Positions 1 to 12,920 of a stretch of DNA of 64,000 nt are shown here, one piece after another. The position numbers were made by a program, and so were the translations under genes. The number at the start of each line of letters is the position of its first letter. The first letter of the stretch is position 1. The notes under the pieces were generated by a model. It worked only from the letters and a program-made list of their open reading frames with translations, had not been told where the DNA came from and made no database searches. The DNA lies in NCBI RefSeq assembly GCF_042453785.1, contig NC_091673.1:5668501-5732500 (forward strand). Reading direction: 5' to 3'. The stretch comes from Malus domestica. Taxonomy: Eukaryota > Streptophyta > Magnoliopsida > Rosales > Rosaceae.

Positions 1-460
<460 letters not shown>

Positions 461-901
461 TATCACCATTACTTCCAAGATTGATTTTCCATCTCTCTCG
501 TAGTCACACACAAGGAAGAAAATATTGGTAATATCGGAAATATCGGTAGTCTGAAAACACGAAAATATCGATGGAAATATCGGGATAATATCGATATCGA
601 TAAAAATTACATGGAAACCACGGAAATTGTAAGAAAAACTTGGAAATTTTTATTGAAACTTTGCAGGATGTTTATTTAGTCAATTATCTATTAGTTTATC
701 ACAAAAAATTGGAAGGAAATACATTGCATGATGGATTTAACATTATCAATTTGATTATATAGCGAGCTGACAAACATTGTGAGTGTAGAAAATATGTAGT
801 AATTAATGAAAGAAGTCTAAACACACCATAATCATTTATATATAATGAATTAGTACAATATTTTACACTTTATACATTGCATGGTAAGATACATGAGTGA
901 C

Positions 902-3900
902 TTAGTACCACATAGAGTTCCTATGAGGTTCAAAATTTTGATTATCTTCATCATCTCTATGTGTAGAGTGAGTGTATTGTGAAGAGTAGTTATCAAATGA
1001 TAAATCCCCAAAATAATTTTGCATGTAATTGTTAACATGCCACCCATATGGATCTGAGATTGGTTGACATTGTCCATAAGCAAAATCATTTGAAGATTGA
1101 GTCTCGGATTGTTTCCATGAGTCGCTCGATTCCATCCCAACAGGAATGAGATATGAAGGGTAGGGAAATGGTTGGTTATGAGTATTACCATAGTTACTAC
1201 TTCCCATTCCAACAGAGTCCGAAGTTCTAGATAACGAGTCATCTTCTTGACTTGGCAAAATCCCCTTGCCTCTTTCTCTGCGAGTATAGTCCTTCCCTAT
1301 GGCACCAATTCCTGGTTCTGCCCGCTTACTGCCATGGTCATCATCCTGTGTTGCATGCGTGAAGTTTGCCTCACCAGTGAAGGGGCTCATAAATCCGGGA
1401 GGTGGTCCATAATAGCTTCCATATCCACCACCACTACCTCCAGCTTCACTATGTCCTTCATCATTCCCACCTCTGGTGGTAGGTGAGTCTCCTGATCTTA
1501 TACTAGAGCTATCATTAGTATCAGCACAATGTTGTGGTTGTGTAGGATTGGAAGAAGGTGGAATTCCAGTGTTTCTTGGTCTTGGGCATAAAAGTTCTTC
1601 CAAAGAGTCAGCGCTGCTAGATCCCACCTCCTCCTCTAATACTTTTTCTACATTTATCCCTTCATTATGTGCTTCTTCAGCAACTCTGGGAGCTAGGTTG
1701 CCTTCATCATCATCTAAATGAAGAGGTCTAATCCATTGAAAAAGTTGGTTACCCTCTGTATCATCATCTTCACCAACAATATCAAACACATCTAGTGGGT
1801 CACCACGGTCGACAAGATCTATTTCTGCTTCCTTATCTTGAATTTGAAGCTTCATGTTGTAGTAGCAATAAACTAATTTTTCCAAGCTACTATGAGCCAA
1901 CTTATTTCTTTGCTTTGTGTGTATGAGTGCAAATGTGCTCCAATTTCTTTCACAGGCAGATGAGGAAGTTGTTTGTGATAATACTTTGATTGCTAACTTT
2001 CTCACAGTTGGTGCATCGGTCCCATACATGATCCACCATTCAGCTACAATGAAAAACAATGTTGATAAGCCTAATAACTCCAACAAATTCTATTATAAAC
2101 TTATAGTGAAATATGTTTATACTCACTAGGAGACATATTTGTTCGAGCAGCAACTGATGTTGGTTCTCCAAAAGTTCTTCTTGCATCTTTAAACCATGTT
2201 AGCTGAATTCAATAAATCGTGTTAGTTTAATCCAACAAAGTAATTATTATAATTTAAGTAATTGTGTACCTCATTTCCAAATTGGCCAACTGCTGGTGAT
2301 GCAGGGTCTAATTTAGAGTATACATTATGTACAGCACGTATAAAGTTATCATCATCTCCAACACCGGGTCTGTATTGGTATCGGGGATTCAAATAATATG
2401 CTGTTCAAAGAAACACATACTCTAATAAGAGAAATAATACTTATGCAACTAAAGAAATGAATTGCAAATTATGACATAATTTATACCTACTGCATGCAAA
2501 TCGTGGTATAATGTTTTATACCATCGGTCTTCAATTATCTTTATGACCCACCTTGCACCATGTTTTCTTTCCAATTCATCCTTCACTGCACGCATCAACT
2601 CATATACTGCCCCCATAGTAGGATACACTTCTGTGTCAACGATCCGTAAAACTTTGTAAAGAGGTTCAAACACTTGGCACACATGTTCTGATTGAGTCCA
2701 AAAAGCATGATCAAGCACTATACTTTCTACCATACGACCTGTATTTGAGCGGCTCAAATTGTGGTTGGCCCAATCGTCTCTAGTGAATAGTTGCTTCAAC
2801 CCTGCTTTCTTCTTGAGTAGGCTGTCTAATGCAATATAGTTGGTGGCGAATCGAGTGGTAGCTGGACGAAAAATTTCTCCTTTGCAAAATTCACGCATCT
2901 TTGCCAACAACCAACCGTGATTGTAAATATAATTTGTGATCGTTCTAGCTCTTTTGACCACAGTAGCAACATTCTCTCTCTTCCCCATTGCCTCAAACAT
3001 GAGATCAATACAATGTGCTGCACATGATGTCCAAAACACATTATGATGCTTCATTAACTTTTTTCCAACTTTGACAAATGCAGAACCGTTGTCGGTCACG
3101 ACTTGGACAACATTATGCTCTCCCACCTCCATGATTACATCCCACAATAATTTGTAAATATACTTGTAGTTCTTTATATGGTCTGAAGCATCAACAGACT
3201 TCAAAAAAATTGTCTTTCCCTTGGAGTATACCATGAAGTTTATGATAGACAATCTGGTCGGGCCGGTCCATCCATCACACATGATTGTGCAACCATTAGT
3301 TTCCCACTTTGACCTCAACTTGTTAACATACTCGCCAATGTCTTTATACTCCATATCCAAATATTTGTTTCTTATCTCATAGGGAGTGGGAGGTTGTACT
3401 TCAACACCGGCCTGTTGACATCCCACTACCATATTTTTGAAATGATGTGATGATGCCTTCGCAGCAAGGACATTTTCATAGATAAAGAACTTGCTAATTA
3501 GACGTCCAATTCCCTCATTCACATTACCTCCAGTGAAATAACTCCAAACACTCTTTTGACGTGCTTTGGATGACTTATATAAATTTGGGGCTATTGGTAG
3601 TGTTGGTTGTGATTCTCTAAGACTGCCTCCCCGTCTCATTTGTGCACCACCACTTGTCCCGGAACCTTGTGCTCTATTAGGAATTTTATGAAGGTGTTCT
3701 CTTTCCCATGCTGATTGTTTGAAGGCACGTAATGCTTGTTTCAAACTGCATCGTTCTTCAGGTCCCATGTCATCATCACATTCGTCCTCATCGTCATCAT
3801 CATCACTGTCAATCGCTTGGCCATAGACTTCTCCCCGTAGCCCAGCTCGAATATTTTCCATTCCCTGTGTTATCTTTTCCTTCTGCTGTTTTTTATTTTT

Positions 3901-4118
3901 TAATAATGTGATGATGAATGCCTTCACTTCTGGGGGACATTATCGCATCGTTGGACATTTTTTGCTGGATCTAATCCACTAAGATTGTACTTAAGTCGTG
4001 TCACTCCGCCACTCTTCATTACCCGACCACAATATTTGCAAATTGTGCCATGTTTGTTTCCATCTATTGGGTATCCATGTTCCCAAGCTGGATCACGTTT
4101 AGTAGCTCCACTGGACAT
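902..4118 (-). pseudogene. hAT transposase (zf-BED, DUF659, dimerisation domain), frameshifted
   Basis: Read on the minus strand, coding exons are about 4118-2487, 2400-2270, 2202-2127 and 2043-902; each junction has GT..AG and the frame is kept across introns. The N-terminus has a BED-type finger: the CKYCG pair at 4032-4046 is present, but the first expected histidine, in the LKYHL position, is Asn. A DUF659-like body follows (CDGWTGPTRLSIINF, then WTSCAAHCIDLMFE). The last exon carries the hAT C-terminal dimerisation signature, around CERNWSTFALIHTKQRNKL. After the finger the frame ends in TGA at 3924-3926 and the body continues in another frame, consistent with loss of one base in the G-run at 3932-3936. 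Residues after the dimerisation region are low-complexity, acidic then Gly/Ser/Asn-rich. The finger and the body cannot be made as one protein from this copy. Confidence 0.85.
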
Positions 4119-4289
4119 CGTAAACGTACCTACATTTATTTTTCATGAAAATTAGACAAATATTTTTTGGCCAAAAAATATAGTAGTGATGACGGTTATA
4201 TAAGAGAACCTAAATAATAAAGTTATTCTACAGAAGAATTAAATACGAAGTAAAGAAAATGATTGTAAAAATTTAAGTAATTAAAAAAA

Positions 4290-4980
4290 TAATATGGAAT
4301 AATAAAACCTAATATTAATGAATAATAATCCAATTTGATAAAAAAATAATCCTAATATAAAACATAGTGATGAATAATAATCCAATTTGATAATAATCCA
4401 ATTTAATAATAATCCAATTTAATGAATAATAAAAAAAACCTAATATTAATGAATAATAATCCTATTTGATAAAAAAATAATCCTAATATAAAACATAGTG
4501 ATGAATAATAATCCAATTTGATAATAATCCAATTTAATAATAATCCAATTTAATGAATAATCCAGTTTGATAATAAAAAAACCTAATATTAATGAATAAT
4601 AATCCAATTTGATAAAAAAATAATCCTAATATAAAACATAGTGATGAATAATAATCCAATTTGATAATAATCCAATTTAATAATAATCCAATTTAATGAA
4701 TAGTCCAATTTGATAATAAGCCAATTTAATGAATAATCCAATTTAATGAATAATAATCCAATTTGATAATAATTCAATTTAATAATAATCCAATTTAATG
4801 AATAGTCCAATTTGATAATAAGCCAATTTAATGAATAATCCAATTTAATGAATAATAATCCAATTTGATAATAATCTAATTTAATGAATAATAATCCAAT
4901 TTGATAATAAAAAAAACCTAATATTAATGAATAATAATCCAATTTGATAATAAAACCTAATATTAATAAAATAATAAATA
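4290..4980. repeat. AT-rich minisatellite inside the hAT element
   Basis: There are many head-to-tail variants of a short unit built from aataatccaatttgataat and aataatccaatttaatg. Some are grouped in higher-order units of about 110-160 bp, marked by the recurring phrase taatcctaatataaaacatagtg. The array lies between the transposase first exon and the right element end, so it is upstream of the transposase start. Confidence 0.9.
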
Positions 4981-5740
4981 ACATTAAACATATTAAAATT
5001 ATCCTAGGGAATAATTATACAACATTACTTAATTACTTAAAAAAATTAACATGCAAGTATTAATTACTTAAAAAAATTAACATACGAGTCCACACAAATT
5101 TATTTGTTGTTGTATAAATTACAATAATATAAATATAAGTTTGTAAACTTACCTTAAATATGGAACCCTTTGTGTTCAAGCTTTGGAATGGATCTGGAAT
5201 GACTTTGAAAATGGTAAGGGAAATAAAATAATAAATAACATTAAAATATTAAAATTATCCTAGGGAATAATTATACAACATTACTTAATTACTTAAAAAA
5301 ATTAACATGTAATTGTTAACATTACTTAATTACTTACAAAAACTAACATGCAAGTATTAATTACTTTAAAAAATTAACATGTAATTGTTAACATTACTTA
5401 ATTACTTACAAAAACTAACATGCAAGTATGAATTACTTAAAAAAAATTAACATACGAGTCCACACAAATTTTTTTGTTGTTGTATAAATTATAATAATAT
5501 AAATATAAGTTTGTAAACTTACTTTAAATATGGAACCCTTTGTGTTCAAGCTCTGGAATGGATCTGGAATGACTTTGAAAGGGGTAAGGGAAGAAGAAGA
5601 AACGAAAATGCTCTGAATGGCTCTGATACTCCACCTCTTGCAAGAATATCACAATGGCAGCTTTGAAAAGGGTAAGGGAAGAAGAAGAAACGAAAATGCT
5701 CTGAATGGCTCTAATACTCCACCTTTTGAAAGAATATCGG
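4967..5740. repeat. Nested direct duplications inside the hAT element
   Basis: A unit of about 255 bp starting aataataaataacatta (4967) is repeated from about 5222. In the second copy a subsegment with aattgttaacattacttaat is itself expanded. A further unit of about 85 bp containing gggtaagggaagaagaagaa occurs at about 5580 and again at about 5668. No coding potential is supported. Confidence 0.8.
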
Positions 5741-5879
5741 CACACGGTTTTGAATGAAACCACCATCCATGGTCTGAAAAGAATACAAGTTATAATTGTA
5801 AAAGTGGTCTGAAATTGTCAAAATAATTGTAAAAGTTGTCGGGAATCCTGAGTGAGTCATATGTCCTCCTGACAGGAGG

Positions 5880-6360
5880 AACCCACACACACACACAACG
5901 CACACAACCACACACGCACACAACGCACGCACATAAACATCACACACGCAGACACGACCTCTGTCTCTCTCTCTCGATCCTTCTCGATCTCTCTTCTCCC
6001 TTCTCCGATCTCTATTCTCCCTTCTCCCCCCCCCCACACACACACAGATCTCTCGATCTCTCTTCTCCCTTCTCCCCCCCCACACACACACAGAGATTTC
6101 TCGATCTCTCTTCTCCCTTCTCCCACACACACACCACGGCATTCTGCTCATCCCTCTCATTTCTCTCTGCACCGAGACCCACATACACCTCTCCTTTCTC
6201 TCTGCACCGAGACCCACACACACACCACGGCCTTCTGCTCCTCCCTCTCCTTTCTCTCTGCACCGATACCCACATACACCTATCTTTTCTCTCTGCACCG
6301 AGACCCACACGCACACCATCGCACCTGCTCCGGCGAGTTCCTTCAATTTCTCCGGTTAGG
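5880..6360. repeat. (CA)n and (TC)n low-complexity block
   Basis: Runs of cacaca and of tctctcttctccc alternate, followed by three related copies of a phrase with tttctctctgcaccgagaccc (about 6160, 6195 and 6250). Long open frames on both strands are artefacts of the short repeat period. The block may be part of the transposase 5' leader on the minus strand. Confidence 0.8.
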
Positions 6361-6796
6361 TAAGCTTCGGGTTTTTCTTTTTATGTTCTAGATCGAAGCT
6401 TAGATGTGAAATTGAAGTTCTATCTCGTCTTTTTGCAAGGTTTTTGGGATGAAATCAACTCGGGAATAGGCACACCCATCTCCGGCGAGGCCGTGGGTGT
6501 CGAAGAACTTTCCGATCACCTCTGGCCGTTTCACGGCAAACGGACGTTATAAAAATGTTCCTCTCGTCTTCTATTTCATGTTCATACCTAGATCGGAATC
6601 TAGGGGGTTGTTTTACAGTAGGCCGGAGCTGTAGAAGCTCCGGCGTTCGTCTCTGACTTGCACAGTTCTAAAATTTTACGATAATATCACGAAATTTGGA
6701 CGAAAACCCCTTGGATATCACTTAAAACATCGGATTGGGGAAAAACCGATAATATCGGCGATATATCGCCGATATTATCGATATTTTCTTCCATGG

Positions 6797-8060
6797 TCAC
6801 ACACACACATATATGTATATATTTATTTATTTTATTATTACCGCTAAATAGGGCAGATTATTGGGTAATTGTATTCTTACAAGCAATTTGATCACCTCGC
6901 TGGATCTCAATCGATTCTGGTTTGTGACATAATTTCACCCCCAGAGTTTGGTACACACTTGTTCATTTGTTTACCCCAAACTAAATTGTTTAATCAAAAT
7001 ATAATTCAATTTGAGTTGTGCTAGTCACAGTTAGTAGCGGATTCAGGAAATATTATTATGAGGGTCAGTAAGAATAGCAGGCGCAGCGTGCAAATTTTTT
7101 AAAACAAAAATAACATGTATATCATCATTTTATCAAGTCTTGGTAAGCTTGAAGTCATTTGCAAAGACATATTGCACACCTGTTAATGCCTCATTTGCGT
7201 GGGTAACTAATATATTTCAAGGTTGCTCCCATATGAATGTGTAACAAAAGAACATTGTGAACACACTTATCTTGAACACACTAACAAATTGATTGATATC
7301 ATTGCACCACATTAATATGTTTGTCCAAGAATGATGATGCCTTGTTCATTCTCTAAAATTACCATTTCATTTACTTTGCATTTTTGGATTGTCTTTTACT
7401 TGGTTCTTTTTTTTACTTCTTACAATTGTAATCACAACCAACAAATAAGCCAAAGATAAATTATATTAAGACTAGATTGTAAAGGGCAGCACCTCTCTAA
7501 CACATTTTATCAAGCATTTGTGGAGGCCATATATGAAGGGCAACCCCAACCTTCAAAGGGACAACACCCAAATCATCTATGAAGATTCACCGAAGTTCGA
7601 AGGATTAGCTGATCCCCCCTTGTCCCTAAGTCGGTTCGCCCCTGATCACAGTTGCTCTTGAGCATGCTTATTGTGGATTGGCCATCGATGTATGGTAAGA
7701 TCTTTTGCAACATCGATCGATAGTCGTTGAGAGACATTAAAATCTTAAGTTACGATTGTTAGTCTGTACACTTGCAAAAGTTCTTATTTAGATTGTCTGT
7801 CACTTATTAGAGGACAAATTCGTATCAGTATTGGGTAATAACAAGAGAAAATGTTGCAGTGATATAGATATATTATATATAACATAAATGGTATGTTCTT
7901 TATTACTGAACCAACCTCAATACGTGTTATGTTTCCATACATTTACAATAAGAAAATTTCGTATGTAATGTTTTCATAAACTTATGATACGAAAGTTAAA
8001 GGTATAAATTGTCGATACACATATTGACAATTTGTTAACGTTTAAAATTTGTAGGTTAAC
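6797..8060. other. Intergenic, nothing recognised
   Basis: AT-rich DNA with no supported open frame, tRNA-like fold or clear terminal repeats. It probably contains old repeat remnants that cannot be classified by eye. Confidence 0.5.
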
Positions 8061-8075
8061 AAACTAGAACAATTA

Positions 8076-8181
8076 AGCTAGACTTGTGGCTAGGAGGAAG
8101 CTGAAATACTTTTGTGAGTTTTCTCGGCCCCCGGAAGGGATAGATAACCGTGACTTGCCACCAGTTGTCCCTTAAAAAAAA
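8076..8181 (+). mobile_element. Short retroposed insert (SINE-like)
   Basis: About 106 bp ends in an A-run (8174-8184) and is flanked by a perfect 15-base direct repeat, aaactagaacaatta (8061-8075 and 8182-8196). The A tail plus a long target duplication is the signature of LINE-driven retroposition. The 5' part, tgtggctaggagg, loosely resembles a Pol III A box. No convincing B box is seen, so it may be a SINE or another retroposed small RNA. Confidence 0.7.
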
Positions 8182-8199
8182 AAACTAGAACAATTAGCC

Positions 8200-9064
8200 C
8201 TTGGTGGGCTTGGATCAAAGCTATGAAATAAATAGACTCAAAATTTAAGTGGTTCACCCCTCAAAACTGGACTACATCCACTGTGTTATTCGTATTATAT
8301 TGATTTGAAGGTTACAAGTAACCGCTCGACTAAAGACTAGTATTCTCTCTCTTCTCAATCGTCCGACCCCATTACAAAAGGTTCTCACCCTTTTATATAG
8401 GCCATCACTGAACCCAAAAATCCTTGGGCTCACTACATTTACTTTTCTAGCATTTAATATGCTAGCTATGTAGACTGGTGTGCTGACAACCTTTTCACCC
8501 ATCAGCAGATATTCAGCGGCAAAGTGACAGTCGTTCAGTCGGGATCGCACACTCTTCTAGGTCAATACATGTCAAGCGACTTGCTAGGCCATGAGTAGTC
8601 AATAATGTCTTTTTCGAGCAATGGCTCGACCACCTTATGTCATGTCCTACACTTCTACATTTGATTGGTGGCCAACACATGGCCTAATTGGTGTTTGAGT
8701 AGGCGTGTTCCTAGAGTCTTGTGCCATAACGTTGTCAGTCTTCTCACGTGTTCTTGTCAGTCGGAAAAGTGTTTTATGTTACTTGGTCTAACTAGACTGA
8801 TAAGCGGTCTGCTACAGTGCTCGGAAATGCCTCTTTCCAATTCCATTGGGCCTTGGATTTCCTTTTCTTCTTTGGACCTTGTCTTTTATTGGGCCTTTCT
8901 AGGTTTTTGTCTGGCTTGTACTATTTTGAAAGTAAAAAAGGATCATATGTTAACACAGTTAACAAGTCTTCACAATTCATAAACCATAAACCTTCTTCTT
9001 AATTCCTTTTATGAATAAAACCTACATTCTACTCATTTAAAATTGTTGAGGACGCATTCCAACA
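8200..9064 (-). mobile_element. Possible solo LTR, minus strand
   Basis: Read on the minus strand the stretch begins tgttggaatgcgtcctcaac (9064 downward), a common plant LTR start. Further in it carries the motif seen as ggttcacccctcaaaactgg on plus (about 8251), close to the ggttcaccccaaggtttggg motif in the LTRs at 22.9 and 26.3 kb. The left boundary and a target duplication could not be fixed. The short open frames here are not credible genes. Confidence 0.4.
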
Positions 9065-10222
9065 ACTACTGCTAGGTGGATGCATGCATTTACACCAACT
9101 TTATTGTTATGGTGTCTAGAATTATAGCTTGAATTTGACCCAAAAAATAAAAAATTATGGCTTGAAATCTTCTATGGCAACTAGAAACATATACAAAGGT
9201 TTCTAATATTCCCCTTGCCACGTATTATTAAAAAGAATAGGTTGACTTTGTAATCATGAAAAGCATTCCATTAAACAAGCTCTTTTTTACAATTAGATCC
9301 AATAAAATAACACTACATTTCATTTTTGTCCAACTTAAATCTCAACTTTAGGGAATCAATTGGGTCCCACAAAATTATATTGCCCTAACACCTTTCCAAG
9401 ATGAAAAATGCTGGACTCTCTATTGATTATATCATGTCACTTCATGCTTTTGATATAATGTTTTATGATATTACTACAAAAATTGACGTTAAACTGTGCT
9501 GTGTCAGAGAGTATATAAAAAGTTTTTCAATACTAAGGGGGAGTGGGGTGGGCTTAGCCTCATAATAGACTAGTAATAATACGGTTCAAATTCCTATTTG
9601 TCGATAATTGAATTTAAAATATCTCACTTACATGTGAACAAGAATACCACTAGACCGTAGTACTAAGTGACTAAACAATCTCAATTTTAAAAGAGTCTGT
9701 TACCATTCCTCTTACATGATTATCAACAGACCGTTGATAGTGTGGGGTTGCAACTCAGCATTGTCCCAAATACATTCATCGGGTCGGATTGGGTTGATAT
9801 GGGCTAGAATATGGAAGGTAATGGATAGCCTGTATGTCAGTTCACCATAACTAGATGTACGAAGTGGAGCATACGCAATTAAGGTTGAAAACGAATCACA
9901 ATTGAACTCAAAACTCTTACTTATAATTGTTTGATTAAGTTTCTTTATTATGGATCGACACATACGATATACTGTGATCCATGATCGTTGATTTTTTAGT
10001 CATTAGATCAATAGATAGTGTCATTCACACACTTTTTTTTTACTTTTCATACAACTTTCTCAATTTTTGACCGTCAAATCGAATGGATTAAAAAAGATCA
10101 ATGCCCAAAGAGTAACAAAAGTGTGTGGAAGATAAAAATGAATATATAAATAACACTATCTTTTATAATTTTCGTTTCATTTCACATTAGTTTGGAAAGA
10201 TTAAAATTACCTTTAAATGACA
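9065..10222. other. Intergenic, nothing recognised
   Basis: No supported gene, and no terminal repeats seen. Short open frames on both strands lack any recognisable protein motif. Confidence 0.5.
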
Positions 10223-10231
10223 TTAAAATAA

Positions 10232-10782
10232 GGCTTAAATGTCAAAATGGTTATTGTGTTGTAGTCATATGGCCAATTTTTAGTCCCCATGTTTTTGAGT
10301 TGGCTAATTTAATCCTCGTGTTTGTCTTTGTTAGCCAATTAAGGACATTTCATTCAATCTGTTTTAAAAAACTAATAAGAAAAATCGTATGAGAAATAAT
10401 TACCTTTTGTCTTTACAGAAACATGCCAATCAATAAGAAATAACTTTTATAAGAAATAAAACTTCCAATATGAAAAATGATTAAGATTGTGACATAGAAA
10501 AGATATGGGGTAATGTTAGACAGGAGGTCGGAGAGTTGGGAGGAGAATAAATTTTCTTTTAATTTTTAATTTTATTTAATTTTAAATATTTTAAATCAAA
10601 TAAATTAAAATTTCATAAATAAGTTTATAATAATTTATAAATTTTGTTTTACATGAATTAGATGGAAATGTCCTTAATTTGCTAACGGAGATAAACACAA
10701 GGACCAAATTGGCCAAATTGAAAACACAACAACTAAATTGATCCAATGACTAAAACACAGGGACCATTTTCACATTTAAGCC
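10232..10782. mobile_element. Mutator-type MITE, 551 bp
   Basis: Long terminal inverted repeats of roughly 130-140 bp begin ggcttaaatgt on each strand and run through aaattaaggacatttc. The flanks carry a perfect 9-base duplication, ttaaaataa (10223-10231 and 10783-10791), the size expected of Mutator-like elements. No transposase is inside; the centre is AT-rich filler. Confidence 0.9.
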
Positions 10783-10791
10783 TTAAAATAA

Positions 10792-12020
10792 TGTCATATA
10801 TTAGCGTTAGTAACCATATGGTAAATACGTTTCTTTGCAATCTATCAAAATGTATCATATATTTCATCAAAAAGGAAAATGTATCATACATGATGTATGT
10901 TACACCTCCATCGTAAAATATCTGCCCTAATGAGAAGCGTTTTTATTTTACGGATCTTATTCACAATACTTAAAAGAGATGCAGGAATAGAAATTACTTT
11001 TATACGTGTCTTTTGGTAGTAAAAAGAGATAGAATCATGCTATGAATGATCCTTCTTTTTCTTTAAAGATATGGCATCTCACTTTTTTGTAGCAGGAGTG
11101 TGAGTTTTTTAATACTCTGTATTATCTATATTAAGGGGTTGGAAAGTGGTTAAAACTTGTAATGTATTGGTCATAATAATTTAGTTTGAATTTGTTTTTG
11201 ACGAGAATCGACTTTAATACTTATCACTTATAAGTGAAGAAAAATATTACTAAATGATAATATTAAGTGTAGATGGAAGAGTGATTTGGGGCATTTTTGT
11301 CTTGGATGTACGAGCGATGGATATCTCCTTACCAAACAGGCAATGAGAACACCTTTTCTATTTTTCAACCACAAAGGAAGTATTTGAGAGGGGGACAATT
11401 GACTGAACCGAGGAATGGGATACTATGGGAATATAAAATATTATTATTTAATAAGATTAGGAAAATGGAATCTGATCACTCTAATGGCGTTTAGGGAAGG
11501 TGCTGCTGAATAATTAACGGTGAAAACCTCATCAGGTAGGCCGTAGGCTAGCAATTTTCTTTGGATAAACAACGCATACCAAAAGGTTACGGGTTTCAGT
11601 CGTGGAAACAGTTTTTTTTTTTTTTTTTGTAAAGTAAAAGTAAAGCTGTGTACGATAGACGTTTTTCCTTGATCCTCACAAAACGGAGAACCTTGTTGAC
11701 TTGTGATCACTATTTTTTTTTAAACAATGCATGCCAAGCAAACATTGGTTGAGATGGATGTGCTCTTCTTATAACTTTGAGTTCAAACTCTTTTTTTTGT
11801 AAGTTAGATTAGTGTAAAGTAAATATCAATTGTCTACGAAAAATAATAAACACTATCAATTACCTAATTCTCTAAACATAAAAACTCAGCACAATACAGC
11901 GGACGCACAGAATTTTTGTACCAAACATGAAGGCACTTGTGAGAACTAAGAAGTTGTTACTATAATGATGATAATTGGATATATTTTCATTTGATTTTAA
12001 TACAAAATGTTTAGTTTTTG
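10792..12020. other. Intergenic, nothing recognised
   Basis: AT-rich with a T-run at about 11611-11628. No gene or terminal repeat could be supported. Confidence 0.5.
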
Positions 12021-12920
12021 GTGGGAAAAGTTAGTGTGTTGTCTGTGCATGCTTAAACTACTAAAGTAATTAATCACTCAAATCAGCAGTTGGGTTTGAT
12101 TCTTAGAAAATGACCGAAAGCTTAAAAGAATGTTGTAACAGCCACTAAAATCGGCCCCTTAGAAGGTGGGATATATATTTTGCTTATTGACTCATCTTCC
12201 TCATAAAAGGGCATGAAAATGACTACTACTCCACCTTTTAGAATTGCTAAAAGCATTTTCAGATGTTAAAAAGTGCTTCTTCTACTAAAATGGGTTAGAA
12301 TGCCTGTAACCCTAATTTACACAGAGTAGTAGACACCCTATTTAGTAACACGGAATGCTCTTGTGTAATTTCCTGAAGTACTTTCTATCAAGGTTTTAAA
12401 AAACGCTAGGTGCTAGTCGGGTGGCGGGCTGGAGCCTAGCGCCTAGGCGGCTAGGTGGACTAAGCGGATTAAATTAAATCTATTATATTTTGTATAAATA
12501 AGTGTCTGTTTATACTTAAAATATATATGATTTCATAATAAACTACAAAATGGAATGACATATATATTATGAGTTATGAGAACATAATGAAAACATGAAG
12601 AACAAATATATAATGTGTGTTCCTTTAAGTATTAAACAAGTCTCTTACAATTTATTGAAAAACTAAAATGAAAAATGAAAGTTATTTATTTTATATCTAA
12701 GTGAGTCACAACCTAGGAGGGTGTCTAGACGAGTCTGGACGGGCTAGGCGGTCTAGATGGGTGCCTCAGTAGGTCTAGGCGCATTTTCTTAATTTTCAAA
12801 TGTCTAGGTATTAATCAGGATGGTGGTCAACCGCCTAGGGCCTAGGCGGCGCTAGACGGGGATTTTTAGAACACAGCTTTCTATACAAAAGGTTATTTTC
12901 CCGAGTTTTACCAAGCATTT
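12021..12920. repeat. Dispersed direct repeat, copy B
   Basis: Partner of 1-460, in the same orientation. It is interrupted at 12389-12876 by a MITE that is absent from copy A. Homology resumes at the taggctttttttcccgag / aaggttattttcccgag region. Confidence 0.85.
12389..12876. mobile_element. hAT-type MITE, 488 bp, GC-rich termini
   Basis: The insert has imperfect inverted ends made of cctaggcg/cgcctagg words (left caaggttttaaaaaacgct, right reading in as tgtgttctaaaaatccccg). It is flanked by a perfect 8-base duplication, ctttctat (12381-12388 and 12877-12884). The paralogous sequence at about 361-385 has no insert, which confirms the boundaries. No coding content. Confidence 0.85.

Larger units (their letters stand above)
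512..6796 (-). mobile_element. hAT-superfamily DNA transposon, about 6.3 kb
   Basis: The ends are inverted repeats rich in AATATCGG. The left end reads ggaagaaaatattgg from 514. The right end, on the opposite strand, reads ggaagaaaatatcg, and both continue with taatatcgg. The flanks carry the same 8 bases, tcacacac (504-511 and 6797-6804), the duplication length expected of hAT elements; the motif is microsatellite-like, so this is suggestive only. The interior holds a spliced transposase gene on the minus strand plus long non-coding arrays of tandem repeats between its first exon and the right end. The frameshifted transposase suggests the copy is not autonomous. Confidence 0.75.

Noticed and set aside
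4589..4984. 131-codon minus-strand frame of Leu/Ile/Tyr repeats
   Set aside because: It is a translation of the AT-rich minisatellite and changes with copy number.
5711..6363. Long open frames on both strands, Cys/Val/Gly- or His/Thr/Ser-rich
   Set aside because: They lie in CA and TC tracts whose period removes stops in several frames. The translations are low-complexity with no domain.
8270..8274. actac as the target duplication of the possible solo LTR ending at 9064
   Set aside because: It lies inside the LTR-like motif ggactacatcca rather than outside the element, so the match with the actac after 9064 is probably chance.
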